The notes under the pieces were generated by a model. That model saw only the letters and a program-made list of their open reading frames with translations. It was not told the DNA's origin and ran no database searches. A program made the position numbers and the translations under genes. This document shows positions 49,383 through 58,689 of a stretch of DNA of 64,000 nt, piece after piece. The number at the start of each line of letters is the position of its first letter. The stretch's first letter is position 1. Origin of the DNA: a virus; the IMG/VR virus record IMGVR_UViG_3300042879_004902, positions 1 through 64,000 of that record; one strand, written 5' to 3'.

Positions 49383-51117
49383 AGGTTACCTCTTTTTGTA
49401 GGCTTTCGAGAGTTCGGTAAAGGAAGGGAGTGAGATCTAATCTCGGATCCGCAGCCATTGGAAGATTGGGTTGCTGCGGATGTGGTGTTCGCATCTCTTG
49501 ATTGATTAGATCAATAAATGCGGAGTAGGCCCTCTGTACTTCCCCTACCATTCGGAATGGGAAACCGGAGAGCATTCCCGCGATTTCGTCATCCGTTTTT
49601 GAAGGGAATAAATACTTCAGTGCTTCAATGCTATCAACACCTAATTCTTGTAGGTTACGAGTAAAGATAGATTGGTTTAATTTGTCTTGTGCAGTATCTT
49701 CATAAACGGGTCCCATCCAGCGCCAGTTAACTACCCGATCCCCGTCCGGCGCTAATCCAAGAACGCCATCAGGTACTTCTTTTGTTTCCAGGGCAGTGTC
49801 AATAGCTTTTTGAAGTTTTTTTTCATACACTGCTTTTTGTTTGTCGTATTTAATTTGCGCAGCTTCGTCATTAGGATCTTCCGGAGGAGCCGGATATTTG
49901 ATGCCGGAGGCGTACGCCAAAGACTTACGGAAAATCTGTTCCTCCTGGAAGATCATTAATTCAAAACACTTGCACACTCCATAGGTATAAAGTTGTAAGC
50001 ATTTTTTCTTTGCAGTAGCACTTACGCGTCCATAAGCTGATTTAATCTCCGTAGCTGTTACATTTGTAATGCTAAGGTCATCGATACCACCCAAAGCAAG
50101 CCGGATCTCATTACGAAGTTGTTCGGAATACCGAGCTTGATCAGAGCTAACAGCATTGGGAGTAATGAAGCCAACACGATCAGTTGGCTCCAGGTTTGCA
50201 ATGACTCGTGGTACACGCATGCCACTACCTGGACGCCCAATGTATCCAGGAGCCTGGCGACTTACGTTGTCTTGTTTGTACGTTGAACTTGAAAGAAAGA
50301 AGTCTGATTGGAATCCAGATTGACTGGAAATGCTGGGTCTCTGCGCAACATCATTGTCTTGGCTTTCAATAATGTCTTGCTTGGGGCGAGAAGAAAGAAG
50401 AGTAGGGTTGCCAAAGAATGAAAGGTTTGCTCTGATATTTTTAACCATTTCATCGTGAGCAAGAATTTGATTGGATAACCACTCAAATTCACCTACACCT
50501 TCTGTGCCAAAAGCATCGGGATTGTTAAAGACTTCAATGCAAGGAATAAATTCCATTGTATTGATTACAGTCTTTTTTTCGGTTATACCAAACTCCATGT
50601 TTGGCATGTCGAATGTAATTTCTTGTTCGCTGTGGAACTCTTCGATTTCTGTAGCGGTAATGCGAAGCCGCATGTAACGCTTATCCGTATTTAAACCAAC
50701 ACCCTGGAAGCCACGCGAAGCTTTAACTTTGTACGGATAAATGATGATAACTTCTTCTAGTTCACCTTCTGGAGAGTAATAGGTTCGATACGCGTCTTTA
50801 TCAAACCAATAAAGGCGGTACGTTTTTTTGGTAGGACGTATGTAGAAAAGACCTTTTCCGTAGCACAAGAATCGATCCCAAATGGAATCTAGCCTGGCAT
50901 CGAGCTTGTTAAATTTGATGACTTGTTGAATGAAGTCAAACCGTTGAGTACCGAAATTATCTTGCTGCGGATAAAACTCAACTCCCTGACGCACCCCAAA
51001 CATTTTCATTTGGGATAGGTGCGCATTAACCAGCATGGTGTCAGCCGTGCCGGTACCATCGCGGTTTACGACGGCTTTGAGGATAGCGTCGAGTGCGGAT
51101 TTACTACTATCGCTCAT
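48850..51117 (-). CDS. Portal protein
   Basis: 755 residues. The folded part (1-560) has LDSIWDRFLCYGKGLFYIRP, FIPCIEVFNNPDAFGTEGVG, RVGFITPNAVSSDQARYSEQ and LALGGIDDLSITNVTATEIK, typical of podovirus-like portals with wing, stem and crown. The last about 180 residues are Gly/Pro/Ser-rich and disordered (GGSGPGGGNVSPMGGALPAS), ending in a basic tail. The portal ring is the DNA gate and terminase dock. The C-terminal 533 bases overlap the scaffold gene. Confidence 0.88.
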   Translation of the reverse strand: MSDSSKSALDAILKAVVNRDGTGTADTMLVNAHLSQMKMFGVRQGVEFYPQQDNFGTQRFDFIQQVIKFNKLDARLDSIWDRFLCYGKGLFYIRPTKKTYRLYWFDKDAYRTYYSPEGELEEVIIIYPYKVKASRGFQGVGLNTDKRYMRLRITATEIEEFHSEQEITFDMPNMEFGITEKKTVINTMEFIPCIEVFNNPDAFGTEGVGEFEWLSNQILAHDEMVKNIRANLSFFGNPTLLSSRPKQDIIESQDNDVAQRPSISSQSGFQSDFFLSSSTYKQDNVSRQAPGYIGRPGSGMRVPRVIANLEPTDRVGFITPNAVSSDQARYSEQLRNEIRLALGGIDDLSITNVTATEIKSAYGRVSATAKKKCLQLYTYGVCKCFELMIFQEEQIFRKSLAYASGIKYPAPPEDPNDEAAQIKYDKQKAVYEKKLQKAIDTALETKEVPDGVLGLAPDGDRVVNWRWMGPVYEDTAQDKLNQSIFTRNLQELGVDSIEALKYLFPSKTDDEIAGMLSGFPFRMVGEVQRAYSAFIDLINQEMRTPHPQQPNLPMAADPRLDLTPFLYRTLESLQKEVTYAGRYRSADPIGTPSIPDPADQLRGSGSTDGGSGPGGGNVSPMGGALPASGGPSPANAGPDGGQQLPIQPYTVLPPGIPGAPTNSTTIGEPLQGGIQPGSGAPEFARPIPVPGSTIEREPTSRTGQLQFPTGSPVQQRGDADLYAWDQQQPGLLQRLFPNFAGNQPGPTPRKRGKRS

Positions 51118-51135
51118 TGCTGCTTAAGAGTCAGA

Positions 51136-51318
51136 TTATTCTTCAATATCGTAGCCAGCGGAAAGCCGTTTGAGTGTGATGATGTCATCTTCAACCTCAA
51201 CTTCAAACCTTTCATTTGGTTGAAGGGCCATGTCGTGGCACAGCTCATCAGGAAGAGGAATGACTGCAGAACCGTAAGCGTCTTGCTCCAGTTCTACATT
51301 GTAATAGCTGGTAGACAT
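51136..51318 (-). CDS. AbrB/MazE-like small protein between terminase and portal
   Basis: 60 residues. AVIPLPDELCHDMALQPNER then FEVEVEDDIITLKRL follows the swapped-hairpin AbrB pattern (I-P-LP-x-E-L...L..N-x-x-(F/V)-x-V), though acidic overall. It is distantly like the 4654-4836 protein. In the packaging operon it may regulate late genes; no toxin is adjacent. Confidence 0.65.
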   Translation of the reverse strand: MSTSYYNVELEQDAYGSAVIPLPDELCHDMALQPNERFEVEVEDDIITLKRLSAGYDIEE

Positions 51319-51347
51319 TGTGAAGGTGATTTCTTTAGTTTAAATCG

Positions 51348-52871
51348 TCAATACTCTAACTGCAGTGCGCCTCTGGTCATTAAGCCAGTGCACAGCCAAA
51401 TTAAAGCGTCAACGCAGTCGTCGTGAGAGCTTACACCAAAGTTTACGATCTCATCTGTTAAAGCGCCAAATCTGCGAAACCTGTTAAAGATGATTTTACG
51501 CTGCTCAAACAAACCCATGATTCCTCTAAACCGCGCAACTTTATCCCCACGAAAACCTTTTACTGCATGCCAGTTCATGTTGTAAAGCCCGTGTTCGCCT
51601 AAACAAATTCGTTTAAAGTCTGCCTCCAGGGATGCTTGGTATGCGACGGCTTCTGACCAAATGTCAACGTGGCTTCCTGTTGGGAAGTATTGATTCTTAT
51701 CTTTGTGGATGACGCCCCATTCTTCCATCATTTCCATTAAGGCTTCTAGTTTTTCTAGGTTGCCCATAATCCGGAGACGTTTGGAGTCGATGATATGAAT
51801 CTTGTCTCCGACACGCCCACCCATTACAAAAACGGTGTAGTCATTACGTTCTCGTACACCAGCGGAAAGATCGACGCCAACGCCAAGGGTGTCGAATTGT
51901 GTAGCGATGTTTCCTTTAACAATCAAATCTGGCGAAAGAGACAGCTCGCTGGTTTGAACAATTTGGTTTTGATACTGAAAGCTGAATGCAATGGGAGCTT
52001 GGCGACGCCTGTCTTGCAGGTATTCCAATGACCACATTTCGGGCCAGTATGATTCTTCGTCTCCGTGCTCATCTACGGTAATCGCTGATTGAACGATTTG
52101 GACCCAATCATTAGCTGGAGTAAAAGTACTGTTGTGAATGTCGTCGTGCCGGAAACGTGTGCCAAGGCAAATGGCGCGTCCGCCTTCAAACATAGTAGGA
52201 ACAATAACTGAGTTCCAGTTATCTTCCATTGCTGATCGGATGTCGCGGTTTTTAATATCGTCGGCACTCTTAATAGCATCATCGATAATACACAGATGGG
52301 AACGCTTAGAGGTCACAGCACCTTTAAGACCAGCACAACAAACAGTGAATTCTTCTTCACCGGTTGATTTAATGCCTGCAAATTTCCAATCAATACTCCA
52401 GTATTCATTGGAGTTAATTCCTTTGGCAATTTTTACCATTGGAAAAACTTCTTTGTACGCTTTGCTTTCTTCAATAATTCGTTTAATGGCCGCGCTTTTG
52501 GGACGGGCAACATCAACGGTGTATGAGATATAGAGAATTTTTAACGGTTTTTTGTGCAGAGCGTGAACACCAACTGCCCAAGCAGTATAGAGACCTAAGA
52601 TTGTTGACTTTGCTGAACCGCGAGGTGCCAAGATGTCAATGTTTGGTCCACCAATGCCGATTAAACATTCAGTGCTTTCGTTAGTACAGAGATAACGGTG
52701 CCATTCTTTGTGATGTCGTGCTGGCGGTTTGTCACCTACAACGTCACAAAAATAAGCAAAATCTGTACGTGCTCTTTCTACATCAATATTTGTTGTTTTT
52801 TTAACAACGCGTTGTTGTGCTGCTGCACGAGCAGTACGACGGTAAACGGAATAAATGCTAGTGCCTGCCAT
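51348..52871 (-). CDS. terL: Terminase large subunit
   Basis: 507 residues. ATPase: Walker A LAPRGSAKST (81-90), Walker B LCIIDDAI (193-200), and a coupling LGTRFRHDD. Nuclease: RNase-H-like GVGVDLSAGVRERNDYTVFV with the first catalytic Asp, and a C-terminal SHDDCVDALIW with the last Asp pair. The enzyme cuts concatemers and drives DNA into the head through the portal. Confidence 0.95.
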   Translation of the reverse strand: MAGTSIYSVYRRTARAAAQQRVVKKTTNIDVERARTDFAYFCDVVGDKPPARHHKEWHRYLCTNESTECLIGIGGPNIDILAPRGSAKSTILGLYTAWAVGVHALHKKPLKILYISYTVDVARPKSAAIKRIIEESKAYKEVFPMVKIAKGINSNEYWSIDWKFAGIKSTGEEEFTVCCAGLKGAVTSKRSHLCIIDDAIKSADDIKNRDIRSAMEDNWNSVIVPTMFEGGRAICLGTRFRHDDIHNSTFTPANDWVQIVQSAITVDEHGDEESYWPEMWSLEYLQDRRRQAPIAFSFQYQNQIVQTSELSLSPDLIVKGNIATQFDTLGVGVDLSAGVRERNDYTVFVMGGRVGDKIHIIDSKRLRIMGNLEKLEALMEMMEEWGVIHKDKNQYFPTGSHVDIWSEAVAYQASLEADFKRICLGEHGLYNMNWHAVKGFRGDKVARFRGIMGLFEQRKIIFNRFRRFGALTDEIVNFGVSSHDDCVDALIWLCTGLMTRGALQLEY

Positions 52872-52895
52872 GCCCGTAGCATAGCGTACTAATCC

Positions 52896-53381
52896 TCAGG
52901 ATTCTTCTGACAAGATCTTGGTCCAAACACCCATAGAAGCTTCCTGGAGAGGACCTTCAATGGGATCATCTCGAAAGATGGATAACATTTCACGCAATGC
53001 TCGGTCTGCGCCAGCAAGGATTAAACCTTGTTTATCAAGCAAAACCTTTTCGTCGTTCAGTTGTTTAATTGAGCCACGCAGTTCTTTTTGGAGCATTGCA
53101 ATTCTCGACGTGCCCATATCTTGTTTAACCATGCCCATGTCAATGGCATCGCGTAACTTGGCGATGTCACTTTGCATAGAATCAATTTCGTCTTCTAAGA
53201 TAGCGTTAAAGTTTCGTTTTTTGTATTCGTTTTGCGACCACTCATTGCACTCTACAATGCTACCTGTAAACCCGAGAAAACGGGCATACAGGTACATTTG
53301 AATTGGAGAAGATGTACGTTTACAAAATGCAAGAAAGGATTCGCGGTCTTTGTCGGTTAAACTTTGAATCCAGGTTTTCAT
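52896..53381 (-). CDS. Probable terminase small subunit
   Basis: 161 residues, helical: MKTWIQSLTDKDRESFLAFC then a coiled coil (ILEDEIDSMQSDIAKLRDAI, LQKELRGSIKQLNDEKVLL). Size, helical nature and position just before terL fit TerS, though no helix-turn-helix is clear. The start overlaps the repeat protein stop by four bases. Confidence 0.6.
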   Translation of the reverse strand: MKTWIQSLTDKDRESFLAFCKRTSSPIQMYLYARFLGFTGSIVECNEWSQNEYKKRNFNAILEDEIDSMQSDIAKLRDAIDMGMVKQDMGTSRIAMLQKELRGSIKQLNDEKVLLDKQGLILAGADRALREMLSIFRDDPIEGPLQEASMGVWTKILSEES

Positions 53382-54490
53382 GCACGGTATTGGCGTTGCG
53401 CCTGTTCGTAATCTCTGTTCTCTTTATAGCGCCTAAACATCTCTTGTTGCAAGTCAGTTGTACGTTGTTCACCTGCAGTAGTCTGGATTCCTTTACGCTG
53501 CTCTTCTCCAGAAACGCGAGTAGTTGCACGTTCTTGTTCGCCACGAGCACCAACTAAACGCTCCTCACCGCCATAACGTTCAGCTTGTGTTGCACGCTCT
53601 TGTGCTCCGGATTCCCTAAGCAATCCAGTTTCTCCTAAGTACCGTTCTGCTTGGGTTTGACGTTGCTGCGCTCCAGTAGCCCCAATTAAACGTTCTTCAC
53701 CGGTGTACCTTTGAGCCTGTGTTTGACGTTCTTGTTCGCCGGCTGCTGCATAACCTAAACGTTGTTGCTCGCCAGTAACGCCAATTGTGGCACGTTCTTG
53801 CGTTCCACGGGCACCGACCAATCGCTCTTCACCACCATAACGCTCAGCTTGGGTTGCACGCTCTTGCGCACCAGAAACGCCGATTGTTGCACGCTGTTGT
53901 TCACCTGTTGCACCAATTAAACCGGTTTCACCAGCATATCTTTGAGCTTGGGTTGCACGCTGTTGTTCACCTGTTGCACCAATTAAACCGGTTTCACCAA
54001 CATATCTTTGAGATTGAGTTGCACGTTCTTGTTCACCGGCTGCTGCATAGCCGAGACGTTGTTGCTCACCTGTGGTTCCGATTGTGGCACGTTCTTGCGC
54101 TCCACGAGCACCGACCAATCGTTCTTCGCCGCCATAACGTTCAGCTTGGGTTGCACGCTCTTGTGCACCAGCAGTTTCTAAGCCAGTTCGATATTGTTGG
54201 CCTGTTGCACCAATAGTTGCACGTTCTTGTTCGCCAGCGGTAGCTGTTGTTAAACGTTGTTCGGCGCCGGCACTTTGAGTTCGCCTGATGTCTTGACCGG
54301 TAAAAAACTCACTGTTAGTGCGATCAAGTTGGGCGCCTAACTCCATGTTTAAGCGTTGTTGCATTGCCGCTATTTCATCAAGCGCACTTTGCGTACGTAC
54401 AGCTTGAGTTGGTGTAGGAGTAACCGTTGGAGGAGGCGGCGGTGGATTATAAACAATCTGCGGGGGCGGCGGTGATGAGCTGTTTCCCAT
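53378..54490 (-). CDS. Virion protein with long GEQERATQ-type repeats
   Basis: 370 residues. The N-terminus has Pro runs (NPPPPPPTVTPTPTQ). Residues about 80-350 are tandem copies of an approximately 11-residue unit, GEQERATQAQR / YGGEERLVGA / TGEQQRLGYA, grouped into longer blocks. The charge pattern suggests a long helix or beta-roll. Such proteins may be internal virion or ejected proteins. A TATAAT-like site lies 22 bases upstream. Confidence 0.72.
   Translation of the reverse strand: MGNSSSPPPPQIVYNPPPPPPTVTPTPTQAVRTQSALDEIAAMQQRLNMELGAQLDRTNSEFFTGQDIRRTQSAGAEQRLTTATAGEQERATIGATGQQYRTGLETAGAQERATQAERYGGEERLVGARGAQERATIGTTGEQQRLGYAAAGEQERATQSQRYVGETGLIGATGEQQRATQAQRYAGETGLIGATGEQQRATIGVSGAQERATQAERYGGEERLVGARGTQERATIGVTGEQQRLGYAAAGEQERQTQAQRYTGEERLIGATGAQQRQTQAERYLGETGLLRESGAQERATQAERYGGEERLVGARGEQERATTRVSGEEQRKGIQTTAGEQRTTDLQQEMFRRYKENRDYEQAQRQYRA
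53440..54250 (-). repeat. Tandem repeats inside the 370-residue virion protein
   Basis: Units of 11 codons (G-x-Q-x-R-A-T-x-(A/G)...), partly arranged as 33- and 66-codon blocks. The segment coding GAQERATQAERYGGEERLVG recurs three times nearly unchanged, so the array has likely grown by duplication. Confidence 0.75.
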
Positions 54491-54511
54491 TGTCAGTCAG
54501 TCTTTTAATGT

Positions 54512-54517
54512 ATTATA
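54512..54517 (-). promoter_or_regulatory. Candidate -10 promoter for the repeat-protein/terminase group
   Basis: TATAAT on the - strand in the 28-base spacer before ATG 54490. No Shine-Dalgarno is obvious near this ATG. No clear -35. Confidence 0.3.
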
Positions 54518-54518
54518 A

Positions 54519-55157
54519 TCAGGCTGCTCTACCGCGTGGAGCAAGACCTTGAGCGTTTGCCATAGCAGATTTCCAAGCTGCGTCAGAAACGGCAGACAAG
54601 TCACGGCTGAATGCTTGGGATCCAAGATCAGCTTGTTGTTGTGCCATTAAACCACGTGCAGCTACAGAACTAGGAAGATTTTCAACAATTTGCCTACCAA
54701 GATTTCCGTAATAAAAATCTAGAGCCCGCGTTTGTCCTGCAGTTCTTTTAATAGATGCTTCTAGTGGACCAAGCATTGCTAAGTTAGCTGCTTGTTCATC
54801 TGTTCTTATCTCACGAGCAAAATCTCGGTACTTTCTGGTAAGACGATCAAGCTCATTTTCACTAATTGGGCTTGCCGGGTCTGAATAAGTTGGGGGAGTT
54901 AAAACGTTAGAAGAAGGTTCTGCCCCAGGTGAATTAATACCGAAGTTTGCATATTGCCCAAGGTCAACAGCTTTACCGGTTGTAAAATCAATTCCTTTAA
55001 AGGAAGGAAGTTGCGTTTTTGATGGTAGTTGTTTGTATTCATAGTAGTCTGGTGCAGCTCCTGTTGCAATTCCAGGAAAGTATTTTTTCCAGGCAGCGCT
55101 ACTACCAAGCCTGGAAGTGATTGCTTCAAACGGCGTGGAGAAGTCTGCCATTATCAA
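54519..55157 (-). CDS. Probable internal virion protein
   Basis: 212 residues. The C-terminal half is helical (LDRLTRKYRDFAREIRTDEQ then RALDFYYGNLGRQIVENLPS, ARGLMAQQQADLGSQAFSRD). It overlaps the upstream gene by four bases. Composition and the neighbouring genes suggest a protein of the ejected internal set. No family recognised. Confidence 0.62.
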   Translation of the reverse strand: MIMADFSTPFEAITSRLGSSAAWKKYFPGIATGAAPDYYEYKQLPSKTQLPSFKGIDFTTGKAVDLGQYANFGINSPGAEPSSNVLTPPTYSDPASPISENELDRLTRKYRDFAREIRTDEQAANLAMLGPLEASIKRTAGQTRALDFYYGNLGRQIVENLPSSVAARGLMAQQQADLGSQAFSRDLSAVSDAAWKSAMANAQGLAPRGRAA

Positions 55158-55957
55158 AGATAACGATATTGGGTGCCAGCAATTTGACCAATATTAGCTA
55201 GTGCCTGCCCGGCTTGTCCACCAGCAAGTTGTTGGCCTTGCAGTTGCATCTGGGATTGAGTGGCCAACATGGTGCTTAATTGTGCAGCAGCAGCATTGCG
55301 TTGGAAGTCGCGGCGTTTAACAGCATCGCTAGCCTGCAGTTGATAGTCTGCAAGACTGCGAATATTTTGGTTGTTGAGGTCTTGAAGTTGTTTTTGATAT
55401 TGGATATGGGCTTGGAAGTTGCCAAAAGGATCTTGTTGAGGAATAAGACCGGGGTACCCGTATGGGCTGGTATCAGGGGCGGCACCAGTTGGATACTGAG
55501 GACCGCCGCCAAGTTCTTCTGGTTTGAATGTTGCTGCGCGCCCCAGTCCAACAGCACCAAGAGCTGCTTTACCTACACCACCAGCAACGTTTGCAGCTGG
55601 ACCTGATGCATCGCCTGCTAAACCGCCGATAAGGGGCACTGCTGCGGCTGCACTAGCAAGCGGAATTCCGATTTTAGCGGCGTTGCCAAGTGTGGACATT
55701 AACTGTCCTGTCTGTGTACCGGCAAACGCTGCTCCCGCCGGTCCTGTCATAGGAACAGCAAATCGTCCTGCTGCTTTTTCTGTAACACTTTTAATTCCTT
55801 TGCTGCCAAGACCGCCGCCAAAATAACCAAGACCGCCACCAAGCGCAGCTTTACCTAAATCACCTTCTCTTAAGCCAGGGGCTGCACCCATTGCAGCGGT
55901 TACGTACGGGAGCGCTTGCATAGCAAACCTTCCAGCACCAAGTAAAGCAGGCAGCAT
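55154..55957 (-). CDS. Probable internal virion protein with hydrophobic segments
   Basis: 267 residues. The N-terminal half is Ala/Gly-rich with possible membrane segments (TLGNAAKIGIPLASAAAAVP then LIGGLAGDASG, KAALGAVGLGRAA). The C-terminal half is Gln-rich and helical (NFQAHIQYQKQLQDLNNQNI). This mix is common in podovirus ejection proteins. AGAGGA is a good ribosome site before ATG 55957. Confidence 0.65.
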   Translation of the reverse strand: MLPALLGAGRFAMQALPYVTAAMGAAPGLREGDLGKAALGGGLGYFGGGLGSKGIKSVTEKAAGRFAVPMTGPAGAAFAGTQTGQLMSTLGNAAKIGIPLASAAAAVPLIGGLAGDASGPAANVAGGVGKAALGAVGLGRAATFKPEELGGGPQYPTGAAPDTSPYGYPGLIPQQDPFGNFQAHIQYQKQLQDLNNQNIRSLADYQLQASDAVKRRDFQRNAAAAQLSTMLATQSQMQLQGQQLAGGQAGQALANIGQIAGTQYRYL

Positions 55958-55998
55958 GATTTAAATCCTCTTGTTTGTTATTTTAAATGAAATACGCT

Positions 55999-56430
55999 TT
56001 AGCCAAAAAAGCTTCCTGCGCCGCTACCTAAAGAACCTCCGATAGCAGCTCCAGCGGGTCCGCCAACGAGGGCTCCACCAATGGTACCGACTAAGCCCCC
56101 GATTGTTTCACCAAATCCTTTTTTACCAGGTGTACCTGAAAAGTACACTGGCGGTTGTTGTTGCGAGTAAACAACATTTAACTCTGGAGACAAGTTAAAC
56201 GCACCTCCGGAACGAGAGTCACCAAAAGCAGCGCCTCCCCAATCTCTGTATTTGTTATCATCGTCAGACGAACGTCCTTTTAAAAACCCAGAAGCTAAAT
56301 CAAAAGCTTGTTTCCACTTATTGCCACTGTCCCCAGAAGAGTATTTATAGTTTGACGAACCAAAGTCTCCCGTGAATCCTCCTTTTGGTTTGTAGATATA
56401 ATCGTCAGTTTTAAAGAAACTGCTAGCCAT
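55999..56430 (-). CDS. Gly-rich virion protein with C-terminal hydrophobic repeat
   Basis: 143 residues. The N-terminal part is polar and aromatic (YIYKPKGGFTGDFGSSNYKY). The end, GGLVGTIGGALVGGPAGAAI, is a glycine-zipper motif that can insert in membranes. It may form a membrane channel during DNA entry. No family assigned. Confidence 0.65.
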   Translation of the reverse strand: MASSFFKTDDYIYKPKGGFTGDFGSSNYKYSSGDSGNKWKQAFDLASGFLKGRSSDDDNKYRDWGGAAFGDSRSGGAFNLSPELNVVYSQQQPPVYFSGTPGKKGFGETIGGLVGTIGGALVGGPAGAAIGGSLGSGAGSFFG

Positions 56431-56431
56431 C

Positions 56432-58159
56432 TTATTTTACGTAAGGAGTTAATTGTTGCCAGTTTTGTGCGTTGGGTTGGCCCAGGGCTTGGGCAGCTTC
56501 TTGGAAAGATCCGTGTTTATGCTTTAAGTATTCTATTGGATCTTCTTTTTTAACACGACGCTCTGCTGCTTTTTGAAAAAGTTTTTTGGCAGCATAAGCG
56601 GTGCCAATAGCAGCAACGGTTCCAGCTACTGCAAGTCCTGCAATTGTTGCAGTGCTTGGAGCTGTGATACTAGTTGGACGATAAGTAGAACGGAGTTCAC
56701 CTTGTAGTTCAGAAGCCGCTGTGCTTAACTCACCTGTTTTTCTTTTCGCGCGGCTTAAACGTTCTTGAAGAACCATATGCTCTTCTGGGATGTTAAGAAG
56801 ATTGAGTTTTTCTTTTGCCCCAGAGATTAAGCTTTCTTTCCGTTGTTTTAAACCTGCAATTTTACTTTCTAAATAGTTGATGTTTTCTGCGCTGTCGCTA
56901 AAAGAAATTGAGGGTTCTAATTTATGTACCACTTGCCGTTTGTATGATTCAGCTGCGTGACGTTCTGTTTTAGTACGCTTAACTCCCATGCCGCCCTGTT
57001 CTGCTGGCGCTGCCATCATGGCTTCTACACCAGGGTCGTCCATTGTTTTGGGGATTTCTCCTTTTGCACGACCTAATGCATACTCGTATTTTGGAAGAAC
57101 GTTATCAATCTTTCTAAGCTGTGTTCTTGTTTGCAAAGCTTGTTTGTGAACAAGCAGCGATGCTTGATCATTTGGATCTGGACCGTACTGCTCAAGGGTG
57201 CGTACACCTTTTGATTTCATTTCACCTTCAACACGTTTGACAATTTGTTTTGTTTGTAGAAGGCGTTTTTCTACGGGCTCCAGCTTGGTTTCTAACGCTG
57301 CACGTTCTGCTACAGTTTCTGGGCTGTAGTCAACGCCTTTCATGATCCTGGCTTCTTTTACATCCTGAGGAAGTGCTTTGTAAGCGGCAGCAGCAGTGCC
57401 TAGTCCAGCAACTGTACCAAGCAAGCCACTGGCTGTAACAGGAAAGCCTTTAACACGGATCTCAGGATCATTAAGACCTTTGGCTGTGCCGCGAAGCAAC
57501 CCGCCAATAGTTGTAAAAGATTGTCCTTCAGGATCGATTGAAACAAGCTGGCCAGGTTTTGGCTTTGCTTGTTGGTAGCGACGGTATTGAGAATAAGTAG
57601 ATGGAGCTACATCAGGTCTTTCTTCTTTGAAATCTTGGTAAGACAGGAGCTGGCTGCGCTGACCTAATCCGTAACGAAGTCCAATTTCCAGGGGGATGGA
57701 CTGAGGTGTTTTTCCTGTTGGATCTTCTTCTTTTGATTTTGGTGCAACAGCTTTGTAGCCAGCTGGACGTAGACCTTGAGATAGAGGTCCGCGCACTCCG
57801 CTTAACGACATTAAAGCAATGGGCGCTGCAGCCGTTAAGACGGCTCCAGTAACTGGATCAACACCAGCTTTTTGGGAGATAGTTTTACCAAGTTCCCCTG
57901 CCATTCGCGGAACATTGGTATATTTCCAAACAGAACCTAGTGTTTTATTTGTCAGTACATCTGCTACGGCTGTAGCTGCTGCTTTTGCAGGTTCTTTGAC
58001 TGCCGATTGAACTGTATTAACAATGTTACCTAGATTGCTTCCGTATCCGTATTTACTTGTATACAAACCCCCGCGCAACTCTTGTGCAGCATCAGAAAGA
58101 AATTTTCCTGCTGCAGTTAAGCTATTTGTAAGATAGTTGGGGTTTGAGTTTAAGTTCAT
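56432..58159 (-). CDS. Large internal/ejection-type virion protein
   Basis: 575 residues. Hydrophobic stretches (VTASGLLGTVAGLGTAAAAY; ATIAGLAVAGTVAAIGTAYA) alternate with coiled-coil regions (ETKLEPVEKRLLQTKQIVKR, INYLESKIAGLKQRKESLIS). There is no enzyme motif. Gene position and makeup suggest a core protein injected with DNA. Confidence 0.65.
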   Translation of the reverse strand: MNLNSNPNYLTNSLTAAGKFLSDAAQELRGGLYTSKYGYGSNLGNIVNTVQSAVKEPAKAAATAVADVLTNKTLGSVWKYTNVPRMAGELGKTISQKAGVDPVTGAVLTAAAPIALMSLSGVRGPLSQGLRPAGYKAVAPKSKEEDPTGKTPQSIPLEIGLRYGLGQRSQLLSYQDFKEERPDVAPSTYSQYRRYQQAKPKPGQLVSIDPEGQSFTTIGGLLRGTAKGLNDPEIRVKGFPVTASGLLGTVAGLGTAAAAYKALPQDVKEARIMKGVDYSPETVAERAALETKLEPVEKRLLQTKQIVKRVEGEMKSKGVRTLEQYGPDPNDQASLLVHKQALQTRTQLRKIDNVLPKYEYALGRAKGEIPKTMDDPGVEAMMAAPAEQGGMGVKRTKTERHAAESYKRQVVHKLEPSISFSDSAENINYLESKIAGLKQRKESLISGAKEKLNLLNIPEEHMVLQERLSRAKRKTGELSTAASELQGELRSTYRPTSITAPSTATIAGLAVAGTVAAIGTAYAAKKLFQKAAERRVKKEDPIEYLKHKHGSFQEAAQALGQPNAQNWQQLTPYVK

Positions 58160-58689
58160 TACCTCAAGATGTTGCGAACCATTTCATTTGCAGTAGTGGA
58201 CGCATCTTTTGAGCTGTGGTGATACATGAAAGTTGGCGGACTATAGTTACGCGCGTATGCTAATTGAATTTGGTTGTTAACTCTTTGCTGTTCTTCAGCA
58301 GCATGCATTTGCTGCATTGCATACAACTGATGAAAGTCAGCATGGTTTTCTTGGGTAATTTCAGGTTCAATTTGATTTGCAAATTGAGCTGCTGCTGCGC
58401 TACCTAAAATACCACCGGTTGTTGCAGCAGCAAACGCAGGCGTACCAATAGATTGCAATGCTCCAGAAACAGGAACATTTACAGCTGAGTGAACGCCAGC
58501 GTGAATTAGAGATTGAGGAATTGATTGGGCAGGACGTTGACCAACCATCCGAGGAACGATTTGTTGTGCAGCAGCACCTAACGCAGCTTCAGTCCCGATT
58601 GCTTTTCCAATCTGTTTAAGACTGGCGGGATCAGTAAAATATTGCTTTAGGGCACTGCCAGCTGTGCGGATTGATTGCGGAATGTTCAT
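58159..58689 (-). CDS. Virion protein with hydrophobic core
   Basis: 176 residues, Ala/Gln-rich. A central GTPAFAAATTGGILGSAAAA segment may be membrane-active, followed by a helical His/Gln-rich part (HQLYAMQQMHAAEEQQRVNN). Start and stop share bases with both neighbours, so expression is coupled. Confidence 0.62.
   Translation of the reverse strand: MNIPQSIRTAGSALKQYFTDPASLKQIGKAIGTEAALGAAAQQIVPRMVGQRPAQSIPQSLIHAGVHSAVNVPVSGALQSIGTPAFAAATTGGILGSAAAAQFANQIEPEITQENHADFHQLYAMQQMHAAEEQQRVNNQIQLAYARNYSPPTFMYHHSSKDASTTANEMVRNILR

Noticed and set aside
53785-54216. His/Leu-rich + strand frame of 143 residues
   Set aside because: It is a shadow of the GEQERATQ repeats on the other strand.
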